A DNA stretch of 64,000 nt from CAZEJK01 sp964512045 (GTDB taxonomy: Bacteria > Acidobacteriota > Thermoanaerobaculia > Thermoanaerobaculales > Sulfomarinibacteraceae). The translations under genes were made by a program, and so were the position numbers. The stretch spans positions 1-64,000 of the forward strand of contig CAZEJK010000003.1 of NCBI GenBank assembly GCA_964512045.1. Reading direction: 5' to 3'. Under the pieces are notes generated by a model. It was not told where the DNA came from. It worked only from the letters and a program-made list of their open reading frames with translations, and did not search any database. Position 1 is the first letter of the stretch; each line of letters opens with the position of its first letter. Below are positions 34,349 through 42,903 of the stretch, one piece after another.

Positions 34349-35557
34349 TCAGCGTTTGCGATGCTCCGGGGCAAGCGTTGCGCCGGAGGCCAGCATGTCG
34401 TTGATCTCGTCGTCACTCAGTCCGGCCTCCCGGAGCACCTCGACACTGTGCTCTCCGAGCTGTGGTGGGAGGCGTCGGATATCGCCCGGCGACGTCGAGA
34501 ACCGCGTCGGGATGTCGGGGAGACGGATGGCGCCTTCGGTGGGATGGTCGAGGGTCTTCCAGAAGTCGGTGGCGACGAGATGCGGGTCGGTCAGAAGATC
34601 CTCGAGCGTGTTGACGATCATGATCGGCACAGAGGTTTCCCCGAGGATCTCGAGCCACTCGCCAGTGGTGCGCGTCGCGACCATATCCGACACCTCGCTG
34701 TAGACCTCGTCGATGTTCTTTAACCGAGAACGGAGGTCCTTGAAGCGAGGATCTTCGATCAGCTCGGGACGGTTGGCTGCGCGGCAGAAGATCTCCCAGT
34801 GGTTGTTGAGGTACGGCAGGATGGCAACGTAGCCATCCTTGGTTCTGTACGGTCGCCGGTGCTTGGTGAGCAGGCGAGTGTACCCCGCCTCGCCTTCAGG
34901 CGGATCGAAGGTCAGCCCGTACAGATGCTCGGCCATGACGTAGTTGACCATCGTCTCGAACATCGGGACCTCGATCGCTTGGCCTTCGCCTGTCCGCTCG
35001 CGGTGGAACAGCGCTGCGGTGACCGAGTAGACCACTGCCATCGCGGTGGTCTTGTCGGCGACGATGGTTGGGAGGTAGGCCGGGTCGCCGCCCGTCCGGG
35101 TTCGCAGCATTCCGAGCCCGCTGGCGGCTTGGATCGAGTCGTCGTAGGCGGCGCGATCGCTGTACGGACCATCGGCGCGGTAGCCGTAGGTTGCACAGTA
35201 GATCACCTTGGGGTTGACGGAGCGAACCTGCTCGTAGTCGAGGCCGAGGCGCTTGATTGCTGGAGGCCGAAGGTTGTGGATCACCACGTCTGCCGAGCGA
35301 GCCATCTCCAGCAGCGCCGCGCGACCGCTGTCCTGCTTGAGGTCGAGCACGACGCTCCGCTTGTTCCGGTTGCAGGTCATGAACAGAGCGCACATGTTGG
35401 AGCTCCGTGAAGGCCCGAGCTGCCGGTTACTGTCGCCGCGGGGTGGCTCGACTTTGACGACATCCGCCCCGAGGTCGCCGAGGATCTGGCACGCCCACGG
35501 CCCCAGGACGACGCTGGTCAGCTCGAGAATGCGGATGCCGGTGAGTGGTCCGGACAT
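34349..35557 (-). CDS. CaiB/BaiF-family CoA-transferase (third copy)
   Basis: The 402-residue protein starts MSGPLTGIRILELTSVVLGPWACQIL and has GADVVKVEPPRGDSNR and CNRNKRSVVLDLKQ. The probable catalytic Asp168 lies in TIVADKTTAM. The start at 35557 follows AAAGGAGGCCTCC. It leads a minus-strand operon with the DUF1838 and oxidoreductase genes and is divergent from an amidohydrolase across a gap holding an operator-like site. Unlike the other two copies it has no lyase or LeuCD partner beside it. Confidence 0.92.
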   Translation of the reverse strand: MSGPLTGIRILELTSVVLGPWACQILGDLGADVVKVEPPRGDSNRQLGPSRSSNMCALFMTCNRNKRSVVLDLKQDSGRAALLEMARSADVVIHNLRPPAIKRLGLDYEQVRSVNPKVIYCATYGYRADGPYSDRAAYDDSIQAASGLGMLRTRTGGDPAYLPTIVADKTTAMAVVYSVTAALFHRERTGEGQAIEVPMFETMVNYVMAEHLYGLTFDPPEGEAGYTRLLTKHRRPYRTKDGYVAILPYLNNHWEIFCRAANRPELIEDPRFKDLRSRLKNIDEVYSEVSDMVATRTTGEWLEILGETSVPIMIVNTLEDLLTDPHLVATDFWKTLDHPTEGAIRLPDIPTRFSTSPGDIRRLPPQLGEHSVEVLREAGLSDDEINDMLASGATLAPEHRKR

Positions 35558-35691
35558 GGAGGCCTCCTTTGGTCGCCCCGATGATCGAGTGTGTTGAGGG
35601 TGACCGCGGTGAGTGACCCTGTCCAGCGGTTCGGCCGGTTCACCGCGCTCCGTTCTCATCCTCCGGGCGGTTGCAGTCGGACAAGGTCACC

Positions 35692-35720
35692 TTGACTTTG
35701 TCCTATTGTTACGACATTAT
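35692..35720 (+). promoter_or_regulatory. Promoter and operator-like site before the amidohydrolase
   Basis: TTGACT (35692-35697) and CATTAT (35715-35720) are spaced 17 bp. The site ATTGTTACGACATT (35705-35718) matches 10 of 14 positions of the palindrome ATTGTCCGGACAAT and lies across the -10. Nothing else stands out in the 295-bp divergent gap. Confidence 0.55.
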
Positions 35721-35852
35721 ACTCCAAGATGCCACGCTTCGCTGCCCATTCCTACCAGCAATCTCGTACCAGGGTGCGCCGGGACCGGCTGCTCATCCGG
35801 CATGTGGCGACCAATTCAACCGCGGAGCAGCACTCCGTGAGGGAGAAGTAGC

Positions 35853-36704
35853 ATGAGACGACTCGACATCGTGGTGAACCTGTGGACGAGCGACTTGACC
35901 TCGGGATACACGCCGAAGCTGAACCACTTCTGGAAGCAGATCCACATCCTCGGTGAGACCGGCGAGGGGATACCCCTTCAGGACGAGATCGCGAAGATGG
36001 ACGCTGCGGGGATCGAGAAGGGTCTCATGATCGCGACCACCGGGGGTTGGAGCGGTTCCGATATCCACTTCGAGAAGCCTCTCGAACGGATTGCGGAGGT
36101 CGTGAGTGAGCATCCGAACCGGTTCAAGGGCGTGATCGGGATCAACCCGACGAACATCGTGCCGTGGGTGCGGCGAGTGGAGACGGCAGTGCGGGAGTAC
36201 GGCTTTGTGGGGGCGCACCTCTACCCGCACTGGTTCGGGAAGCCACCCGAGGACCGTATCTACTACCCGTTCTACGCCAAATGCGCCGAGCTGGGCATTC
36301 CGATCCAGATCCAGATCGGACACTCCGCGCAGCACTTTCTCCCCACCGTCGCCAACCCGATGCGGCTCGATCAGGTGGCGATCGACTTCCCCGAGCTGAC
36401 GATCATCGGGATCCATATCGGCTACCCGTGGGTGGAGGAGATGATCTCGGTGACCTGGAAGCACCCGAACGTGTACGTGGGCTGTGACGCCCACTCGCCG
36501 AAGTACTGGGACCCGTCGTTCGTTCGCTTCATCGACTCGCGTCGAGGGCAGAACAAGGTCCTGTTCGGTACAGACTGGCCTGTGATCGACTTCGAGCGCG
36601 CCGTTCGAGAGATCGAGGCCCTTGGGCTGAAGGATGAGACCCTTCGCAAGCTGTTCTGGGAGAACGCGGTTCGTGTCTACGGTCTGGAGGATTGGGTCGG
36701 CTGA
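35853..36704 (+). CDS. Amidohydrolase-family (ACMSD-like) metal-dependent hydrolase or decarboxylase
   Basis: The 283-residue TIM-barrel protein shows GAHLYPHWFGKPPEDRIYYPFY, IPIQIQIGHSAQ, TIIGIHIGYPWVEEMIS and FGTDWPVIDF, the typical metal-ligand strands of the PF04909-type amidohydrolases. The usual N-terminal HxH (or ExH) is replaced by VVNLW, so the metal site is reduced. Relatives include decarboxylases (ACMSD, gamma-resorcylate), hydratases and lactonases. No signal peptide. GGGAGAAGTAGC precedes the ATG. An MFS transporter gene follows 39 bp downstream, suggesting it acts on the imported compound. Confidence 0.82.
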   Translation: MRRLDIVVNLWTSDLTSGYTPKLNHFWKQIHILGETGEGIPLQDEIAKMDAAGIEKGLMIATTGGWSGSDIHFEKPLERIAEVVSEHPNRFKGVIGINPTNIVPWVRRVETAVREYGFVGAHLYPHWFGKPPEDRIYYPFYAKCAELGIPIQIQIGHSAQHFLPTVANPMRLDQVAIDFPELTIIGIHIGYPWVEEMISVTWKHPNVYVGCDAHSPKYWDPSFVRFIDSRRGQNKVLFGTDWPVIDFERAVREIEALGLKDETLRKLFWENAVRVYGLEDWVG

Positions 36705-36743
36705 CGGGCCGTCTGGTCCAGCGCCGGAGAGGGATGGTGCGCT

Positions 36744-37979
36744 ATGGGGGGGAAGCCGTTCTTCGGGTGGTTCATCGCGCTGAGTGCGATGACAGTTCTA
36801 TTCGTCACCAACGGGATGATCATCGGCGGCATCAACGTCTTCGATGAGGCGCTTCTGGAGGAGTTCGGCTGGAGCCGTGCTGCACTCAAGTTCCGGGATC
36901 TACTGACTTTTGCGATCGCTGGCCTGCTCGGTCCATTCGCTGGAGCGATCGCCGACCGGTTTGGCGTTCGACGTCCGATGGCGGTTGGTGCGACCATTCT
37001 GCTCGTCTGCTTCCTGATGTACGGGCGCATCCAGTCGAGCCTCCACATGTATATCGTCCACGTCTTTCTGGCCGTGGTCCTGGCGAGCTGTGGACTCATC
37101 GTCTGTGTGATGCTCGTCTCCCGTTGGTTCAAGGTGCATCGTGGGACGGCGATCGGGATTACCTTGGTTGGTACGAGCCTTGGGGGCATGCTTCTGCCCC
37201 CGCTCGGTACGTTCTTGATTCAGCGGTTGGGATGGAGGCACGCGATGATGTGTGAGGCCGTGCTGCCGCTGCTGCTGCTCGTCGTGATCGCAGTCGTCAT
37301 CCGGAACGCACCGGAGGATAAGGGGCTCCGGCCGCTCGGCGAGGGGGCGCCTGAGCCAGACACGGAGGGGGCGCCGCCGGGCTTCAGCGGACTGACCGGC
37401 CTCAGCTACGGCGAGGCTTTGCGTACCGGCACCTTCTGGGCACTGGCGTTCACGGCGATGGCGACGTTCTACTCGATCCTCGGGGCGCAGGCGCACCTGT
37501 TCCTGCACCTGCGGGACCTCGAGTTCACGCCGCAGGTGGCCAGTGCCGGCCTGAGCGTGCTGTTTGGGTTGGCGCTGGTTGGCAAGTTCGGTTTTGGCTA
37601 CCTGGCAGACATGCTGCCGCACAAGGCGGTCTTCCTGGGGAACCTTGCGGTGATGCTGGTCGGGTCGGTCTTGTTGGCTACGATGGACGTGGGTCTTTTC
37701 TGGGTCGCGATTGTGCTGTTCGGGCTCGGTTGGGGCGGCCTGTACACGCTGCTTCAGCTGCTGACCGTGGAGAGCCTGGGTCTCAAGGCGGCAGGGAAGA
37801 TTCTGGGCACCATTACCGTGCTCGATGCGATCGGTGGTGGTCTTGGGATCTGGCTAACCGGGCTTCTTTACGACCGGACAGGAAGCTATCAGCTTCCGTT
37901 CGTGATCCTCGTGGTTCTGATATCACTGGCGCTCGTGGCGGCCACTCAGGTGCGTCGCCACGTGCCTGTCAGTGCGTAG
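36744..37979 (+). CDS. MFS transporter (oxalate/formate- or monocarboxylate-type)
   Basis: The 411-residue protein has about 12 hydrophobic helices, the start FFGWFIALSAMTVLF, FGVRRPMAVGATILL (motif-A-like loop between TM2 and TM3) and the LYDRTGSYQLPFVIL ending typical of OFA/MCT-like carriers. Such carriers move organic acids across the inner membrane. It lies between an amidohydrolase and two small membrane-protein genes on one strand, so all four may form an operon. A second MFS protein of the same type lies at 42904-44184. Confidence 0.88.
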   Translation: MGGKPFFGWFIALSAMTVLFVTNGMIIGGINVFDEALLEEFGWSRAALKFRDLLTFAIAGLLGPFAGAIADRFGVRRPMAVGATILLVCFLMYGRIQSSLHMYIVHVFLAVVLASCGLIVCVMLVSRWFKVHRGTAIGITLVGTSLGGMLLPPLGTFLIQRLGWRHAMMCEAVLPLLLLVVIAVVIRNAPEDKGLRPLGEGAPEPDTEGAPPGFSGLTGLSYGEALRTGTFWALAFTAMATFYSILGAQAHLFLHLRDLEFTPQVASAGLSVLFGLALVGKFGFGYLADMLPHKAVFLGNLAVMLVGSVLLATMDVGLFWVAIVLFGLGWGGLYTLLQLLTVESLGLKAAGKILGTITVLDAIGGGLGIWLTGLLYDRTGSYQLPFVILVVLISLALVAATQVRRHVPVSA

Positions 37980-38012
37980 TGAAGCGGTACGTGGTCACCA
38001 GGAGGTGGATCG

Positions 38013-38198
38013 ATGTTTGTGGTGTACTTGCTGTGGATCGTCTTCGTGTCGTGCGGGGCGTTCATGGGGATCAGCGCCATTCAGGCCATCCGCGAGGATG
38101 GTTTTGCGTGGAGCCTGCTCCTGAATGCGGTGCTCTTTCTGGGCATCGCCCTGTACGGCGTGCCCAAGCTGATCAAGCTGGTGCTGGCGAGGAGGTGA
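38013..38198 (+). CDS. Small two-helix membrane protein
   Basis: The 61-residue protein has two likely membrane helices (residues 3-22 and 32-56) and a basic end (KLIKLVLARR). AGGAGGTGGATCG precedes the ATG. It ends 4 bp before the next membrane-protein gene, so the two are probably translated together. No family recognised. Confidence 0.7.
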   Translation: MFVVYLLWIVFVSCGAFMGISAIQAIREDGFAWSLLLNAVLFLGIALYGVPKLIKLVLARR

Positions 38199-38202
38199 GG
38201 TC

Positions 38203-38772
38203 ATGGACGGTCTGACTGTGTGGGGCGTTGACGTCATCGAGGTCTCGTTCCGCTGGCTCCACGGGTTCATGGTGATCGGTTGGCTCCTGTTCGACTTCCT
38301 CGTCTACTGGCTCCATTTCGATGTCAAGAACCCGGCAGTGCCGCTCGACAACCGGCTCGAGCGGGCGAAGATCATGCACGGGATCGACCGCATCGTAGCG
38401 TACATCTTCATCCTGACACTGCCGGTCGGTATCATCCTGTGCTTCGTGACCGACACTTCGCTGTTCTCGACGGACTGGCTGCGATGGAAGCATGTTCTGT
38501 ACGCGATCATCATCGTTGATGGCCTGTGCTTGATCCCGATCTCGGGTACCGCTTTGAAAAACCTGAAGGCGATCAAGGCCGGTGCGCCGAACGTCGACGA
38601 GCTGAATGCCGAGATCAAGCGTCACATGAACATCGCCATGCCGGCGGTGTTCGTGGTGTGGGCTCTGGTGATCGCGATCAGCGTGTTGACCCTGCTGAAC
38701 CTCAAGGTGCCGGAGGGCCAGGAGTATATCTTCAGAACAGCGTCGGTCACCGTTACGGAGACAGCTCCGTAG
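38203..38772 (+). CDS. Four-helix membrane protein (DUF2269/CopD-like, tentative)
   Basis: The 189-residue protein has four to five hydrophobic helices and conserved-looking His residues near membrane faces (FRWLHGFMVIGW, KIMHGIDRIVAYIF, RWKHVLYAIII), a pattern seen in CopD, DUF2269 and related heme- or metal-linked membrane proteins. It starts right after the 61-residue membrane protein with AGGAGGTGAGGTC at the junction. The role may be electron transfer or export of a product; evidence is only topological. Confidence 0.65.
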   Translation: MDGLTVWGVDVIEVSFRWLHGFMVIGWLLFDFLVYWLHFDVKNPAVPLDNRLERAKIMHGIDRIVAYIFILTLPVGIILCFVTDTSLFSTDWLRWKHVLYAIIIVDGLCLIPISGTALKNLKAIKAGAPNVDELNAEIKRHMNIAMPAVFVVWALVIAISVLTLLNLKVPEGQEYIFRTASVTVTETAP

Positions 38773-38811
38773 AGAGCTCTGAGCTCCTCGCTCTGCACGT
38801 TGCTTCGAGTC

Positions 38812-38995
38812 TTCGAAGATGCGGATCTGCGAGCCGCCAACGCGGCCGCGGCCGCGTTGGCGGTTAGGTATTGGTTCCCCCGCCCACCCACTCTGACACG
38901 CAGAAGCCACGACGCCACAGCCCGGCTCTGGGCCCGGCCCCGAGCCCGGCAATCCGGTCCCCGGCGGATGCTTTGCACTTTCGAAGATTCGGAGA
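38812..38995. repeat. Dispersed repeat, copy A, with perfect 30-bp palindrome
   Basis: The block is bracketed by TTCGAAGATGCGGA (38812-38825) and TTCGAAGATTCGGA (38980-38993). It contains a perfect 30-bp palindrome (38834-38863, centre GGCCGCGGCC). From 38874 onward it matches copy B at 51745-51855 (shared GTTCCCCCGCCCACCCA, ACGACGCC, CAGCCCGG, and a CTTCGAAG-type end). No gene is visible in it. It lies just upstream of the TonB-receptor promoter. Confidence 0.7.
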
Positions 38996-39125
38996 CTTGA
39001 GCTGCGAAGAACTGAGAGCAGAGAGCTTCGAGCGTCTTCCTGTTGCGTGCTGCCATGAAGTTTGACTTGGGTGTGATCTTCTCCAGAGACGGGAGCGCTC
39101 CGGGATACCGTTCGGAATTCGCTTG

Positions 39126-39155
39126 ATTGTTCGATCATTCGATTGATGGTACAAT
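39126..39155 (+). promoter_or_regulatory. Promoter and operator-like site before the first TonB receptor
   Basis: TTGTTC (39127-39132) and TACAAT (39150-39155) are spaced by 17 bp. The site ATTGTTCGATCATT (39126-39139) matches 10 of 14 positions of ATTGTCCGGACAAT and covers the -35. The remaining gap to the ATG at 39302 shows only a strong ribosome site. Confidence 0.55.
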
Positions 39156-39301
39156 CAGTCGAGAAGTTCCGTGCGAGTCCAGAGGTGTGAGTACGCAGCG
39201 ACGTGCCTCGTTTCCGACTGAACGGCCGGCCGTTCGTGCCGTGCGGTGGTTGGAAAGCGTGCTCGAGTCAATTCAAGAACTGCGGACAGGAGGAGGCGAC
39301 G

Positions 39302-41860
39302 ATGCGGCTGGCAAGGTTCGGTCTGTTCGTTCTGGTTGTCGCGATGCTGTGCCCGATCTCGGCTGAGGCGACCGCGAAGCTCAACTTCAAGGTTCTACCA
39401 GGAGAAGCGGGGCCCGTTCGGGTCGAGATGGAAGGGCCTGACGGGGTGATGGAGACCTTCGAGTCTGCCGAGATGCGCTTCGTTGTCGAGCCGGAAGGTG
39501 GGGCGGGAACCTACCGCCTCGTCGTGACGGTCGGAAGCGTAACGGACGAGACCGAGGTCGAGGTGCAAGCTCAGGGCTACCTGAACATCACGTTCGATCC
39601 GGAGGCGCCCGGCACCAAGTTCTCGATCCGCCAGGGTGGAGCGATCGAGTCGATCACGGTGACCGCACAGCGCGTCGAGCAGTCGATGCAGCAGGTTCCC
39701 GTCGCCATCACCGCTCTGACCTCGCAGGATCTCGAGGAGCAGCACATCACCAACATCAAGGACCTCGCCGTTGCGTCGCCGAACCTGTGGATGCAACCGA
39801 ACACGAGCTCCAACAGCGGCGCGCGCGCCGCGATCCGTGGCGTCGGGGAGGATGAGTCGATGTTCACCTCCGACACGCCGATCGGAATCTACATTGACGA
39901 CGTGTACATTCCGCGCCAGACCGGGGCCATGTTCGACCTCTACGACGTGGAGAGGATCGAGGTGCTCCGCGGACCGCAAGGGACGCTGTACGGGCGGAAC
40001 ACCAGTGCCGGCGCCATCAAGCTCATTACGCGCGGGCCCACGGAGGAGCTGACGTTGAGCTTGGAGGCGGAGCTGGGCAACTTCAGCCTCACAGATCTGA
40101 GTGGCTCCGTCGGCGTGCCCGTCAGCGATCAGTTCCGGTTCCAGCTCGCGGCGATGGTCACGCAGCGCGATGGCTACGACACGAACCTCTACAACGGCGA
40201 GGATGTCAACGATCAGGATATCTGGGGCGTGCGCGGGACGATGGAGTTCCAGCCGTCGGAGAGCCTGGACATCAGTCTGGTGGGCGATATGCTCGAGGAC
40301 CGGTCGGGGCCGGGTTTCCCTCTCGGCTTCATCCCGCAGCCGCCGATCAAGAACGGGTTCGGAACCGGGATCCCGTCGTTCGACCACCAGATTGATGGCG
40401 ACACCGACCCGCACACCCTCTTGTCGGACCTCGAGAATCCGAGCAACGATGTCGATCAGAGCGGTGTCTACGCTACCATCAACTGGCAGGCTTCAGAGTG
40501 GATCGGCTTCAAGTCGATCAGCGCGTACCGCGAGATGGAGAACCTGCTCATCATCGATGGTGACGGCCAGATCGGCAATCAGTTCTTGCCGGGTATCATC
40601 CCCGACTTCCTGCCCCTGTTCCACATCCTGCAGGACCAGGAGCAGGAGCAGTTCAGCCAGGAGCTTCAGCTTTCCGGCACGGTCAGCGAGAACATCGACT
40701 TCATCGCGGGGATCTACTACTTCAACGAGAAGAACGAGCAGATCACCGAGAACGCGGTGCTGTCGCCGCTGGGCACCAACCGGTTCTCCTTCACGACCCT
40801 GGATACGGACAGCATCGCCGGGTTCGGGAGCTTCGATTTCCGGTTGAATGACACGGTGACACTCACGGTGGGTGGGCGATGGACCGAGGATAACAAGGAC
40901 TTTGACCTGACGGTGTTCAACCCGGACGGCTCACAGATGTTCGCGTGTGTCGGTCCCGACGGGACGATCCTCAACTCGACGGGCCCGTGCAGTGAGGATG
41001 CACCTGCGGGCTCCGTCAACACGCCGGTTGCCAAGAAGCTGGAGGAGACATGGAGCCGGTTCACCCCGCGAGTGGCGCTGAGCTACGCGCCGAGGGAGAA
41101 CTTCCTGGCCTACCTGGACATCAGCACAGGTTTCAAGTCGGGCGCATTCGACGGTCGGGCGAACGAGGGCATCACGGTTCTGCCCCTGGAGCCAGTCCCT
41201 CCAGAGGATATCGTGGCGTACGAGGCGGGAATCAAGACTGATCTCCTTGGCGGGATCTGGCGACTCAACGTGGCCGCGTTCTACACCGACTACGATGACC
41301 TCCAGGGTACGGGCACCGATCCGAACGGCAACTTCATCCGGTTCTCGATCGGGGACGTCGAGACCAAAGGCCTGGAGATCGAGACGGTTCTGATGCCCAC
41401 GCCCGGTTTCGAGCTCACGGCGAACGTCGGGCTGCTGGACACGAAGTTCACCGAGCAGAACTTCAATCAAGCGGTCGACTGTGCGCCGTACTGTACCGGA
41501 GATCAGGACCTCGAGCTGAAGTACTCCCCGGAGATCTCCTACCGTATCGGCGGAACCTATACCACGGACGCGGTCTGGCCCGGCGGCTACTGGTCGGTCA
41601 ACGGGAGCTACAGCTACAAGGACGACCACTACCTCGGGTTCTGCAACGCGGGAGCGCAGACGGGGGTGGCGTACAGTCTGGTGGACGCGATCGTGGCGTT
41701 CGACACCGAGGACTCCCGCTGGCGGTTCGCCATCGCAGGCAAGAACCTCGCCGACGAGGAGTACATCATCGGTGTGTTTGCCATCCCGGGTTTGCGGATC
41801 GTGAGCGGATACATCGGACCGCCGCGGACGTACTCGTTCACGGTGAGCTACCGGTTCTGA
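39302..41860 (+). CDS. TonB-dependent outer-membrane receptor with N-terminal beta-sandwich
   Basis: The 852-residue protein has a signal peptide (FGLFVLVVAMLCPISAEA) and a small beta domain (about 25-115). A TonB-box-like ESITVTAQR follows, then the plug (QQVPVAITALTSQDLEEQHI, GIYIDDVYIPRQTGAMFDLYDVERIEVLRGPQG in pieces, LYGRNTSAGAIKLIT) and a 22-strand type barrel ending in SFTVSYRF with terminal Phe. It should import a scarce or bulky substrate with TonB energy. I chose the ATG at 39302 after AGGAGGAGG. It leads a long operon of mostly exported enzymes, which suggests that the substrate is processed in the periplasm. Confidence 0.92.
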   Translation: MRLARFGLFVLVVAMLCPISAEATAKLNFKVLPGEAGPVRVEMEGPDGVMETFESAEMRFVVEPEGGAGTYRLVVTVGSVTDETEVEVQAQGYLNITFDPEAPGTKFSIRQGGAIESITVTAQRVEQSMQQVPVAITALTSQDLEEQHITNIKDLAVASPNLWMQPNTSSNSGARAAIRGVGEDESMFTSDTPIGIYIDDVYIPRQTGAMFDLYDVERIEVLRGPQGTLYGRNTSAGAIKLITRGPTEELTLSLEAELGNFSLTDLSGSVGVPVSDQFRFQLAAMVTQRDGYDTNLYNGEDVNDQDIWGVRGTMEFQPSESLDISLVGDMLEDRSGPGFPLGFIPQPPIKNGFGTGIPSFDHQIDGDTDPHTLLSDLENPSNDVDQSGVYATINWQASEWIGFKSISAYREMENLLIIDGDGQIGNQFLPGIIPDFLPLFHILQDQEQEQFSQELQLSGTVSENIDFIAGIYYFNEKNEQITENAVLSPLGTNRFSFTTLDTDSIAGFGSFDFRLNDTVTLTVGGRWTEDNKDFDLTVFNPDGSQMFACVGPDGTILNSTGPCSEDAPAGSVNTPVAKKLEETWSRFTPRVALSYAPRENFLAYLDISTGFKSGAFDGRANEGITVLPLEPVPPEDIVAYEAGIKTDLLGGIWRLNVAAFYTDYDDLQGTGTDPNGNFIRFSIGDVETKGLEIETVLMPTPGFELTANVGLLDTKFTEQNFNQAVDCAPYCTGDQDLELKYSPEISYRIGGTYTTDAVWPGGYWSVNGSYSYKDDHYLGFCNAGAQTGVAYSLVDAIVAFDTEDSRWRFAIAGKNLADEEYIIGVFAIPGLRIVSGYIGPPRTYSFTVSYRF

Positions 41861-41987
41861 GGGAGACCGTCGGCGCGGTCGCCAGAGTGCGGCCGCGCCG
41901 CGTTGCGCACGCGAACGGGTCCCGCTGCAGATCTGACGACGGGCGGTCGCATCTCGGCGATGCAGCCCAGGTACGAACGGAGGGCTC

Positions 41988-42872
41988 ATGAGAGTAAGGC
42001 TGGTAATGGTGGCGGCTTTTGCCCTGGCCTGGCTCGCACACGGGACCGAGCAGAACCAACCGGCCGCAGAGGAGGCGCCTTCGATGAGGAGAACCGAGCA
42101 TCAGTTCTTTGCGACGTCCCTTGGCGAGGTTCACTTCGTCGACAGCGGGCCGCGAGCAGACGTTCCGGTTGTACTGCTGCACCAGACGCCTCGCTCGATC
42201 GACGAGTACCGTGAGGTGATCCCGATCCTGGCAGCCTCCTACCGCACGGTGGCCATCGACAACCCAGGCTATGGCTGCTCCGAGAAGCCGCCGCGCCAAC
42301 CGACCGTCGAGGAGTATGCGGATGTGGTGGTGGCGCTGCTCGACCACATCGGGGTTGCGAAAGCGCACCTGGTCGGCCACCACACCGGTGCGATCCTCGC
42401 GATCGACGTCGCAGCTCGCGCGCCCGAAAGGGTTGCCAGCCTGGTCCTTTCTGGACCGCCGTATATGAACGCCGAGATGCGTGAGATGCTCCATCGGATC
42501 TCGGTGCAGTGGCGAGTTCAGGAGGACGGCTCGCACATGCTCGAGAAGTGGGAGAAGTTCTTCAGCTGGACTCCGGACCCTGCGGTCGTGCACAGGGTGG
42601 TGACCGATCTGCTGCGTGCCGGGAAGACGAGCGAGTACGGTCACTTCGCATGTGCGGACTACCGGATGGAGGACACGTTGCCGTTGGTGAAGGCGCCCGC
42701 CCTGGTGATCATCGGGAGCAACGACTTCTTCGCCAAGGACCCGCAGAACGCGGTGATCACAGAGACGCTGCCGAACGCCGAATCGGTCGAGATCGAGGGA
42801 GGTGTCTTCCTTCCAACCGAGTCTCCGGAGCCGTTTGCGCACGCCGTACTCTCCTTCCTGAAGAGCCTGTGA
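41988..42872 (+). CDS. Exported alpha/beta-hydrolase-fold protein with altered catalytic residues
   Basis: The 294-residue protein has a signal-like N-terminus (MVAAFALAWLAHG) and the hydrolase fold: VVLLHQTPRSIDEYREVIPIL (oxyanion strand), AIDNPGYGCSEKP, the elbow LVGHHTGAILAID, and ALVIIGSNDFFAKD. The elbow is G-H-H-T-G, so His132 stands at the usual Ser position. The usual catalytic His near the end is replaced (GGVFLPTESPEPFA has Val). Hydrolysis by a standard triad is therefore doubtful; a lyase-like or binding role is possible. It is 127 bp after the TonB receptor. Confidence 0.82.
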   Translation: MRVRLVMVAAFALAWLAHGTEQNQPAAEEAPSMRRTEHQFFATSLGEVHFVDSGPRADVPVVLLHQTPRSIDEYREVIPILAASYRTVAIDNPGYGCSEKPPRQPTVEEYADVVVALLDHIGVAKAHLVGHHTGAILAIDVAARAPERVASLVLSGPPYMNAEMREMLHRISVQWRVQEDGSHMLEKWEKFFSWTPDPAVVHRVVTDLLRAGKTSEYGHFACADYRMEDTLPLVKAPALVIIGSNDFFAKDPQNAVITETLPNAESVEIEGGVFLPTESPEPFAHAVLSFLKSL

Positions 42873-42903
42873 TGGCAGACGGAGCTCGTGCGAAAGGAAT
42901 CGG

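Noticed and set aside
38812..38995. Integron attC site
   Set aside because: No core-site signature and no integrase; the palindrome is GC-only and unlike attC.
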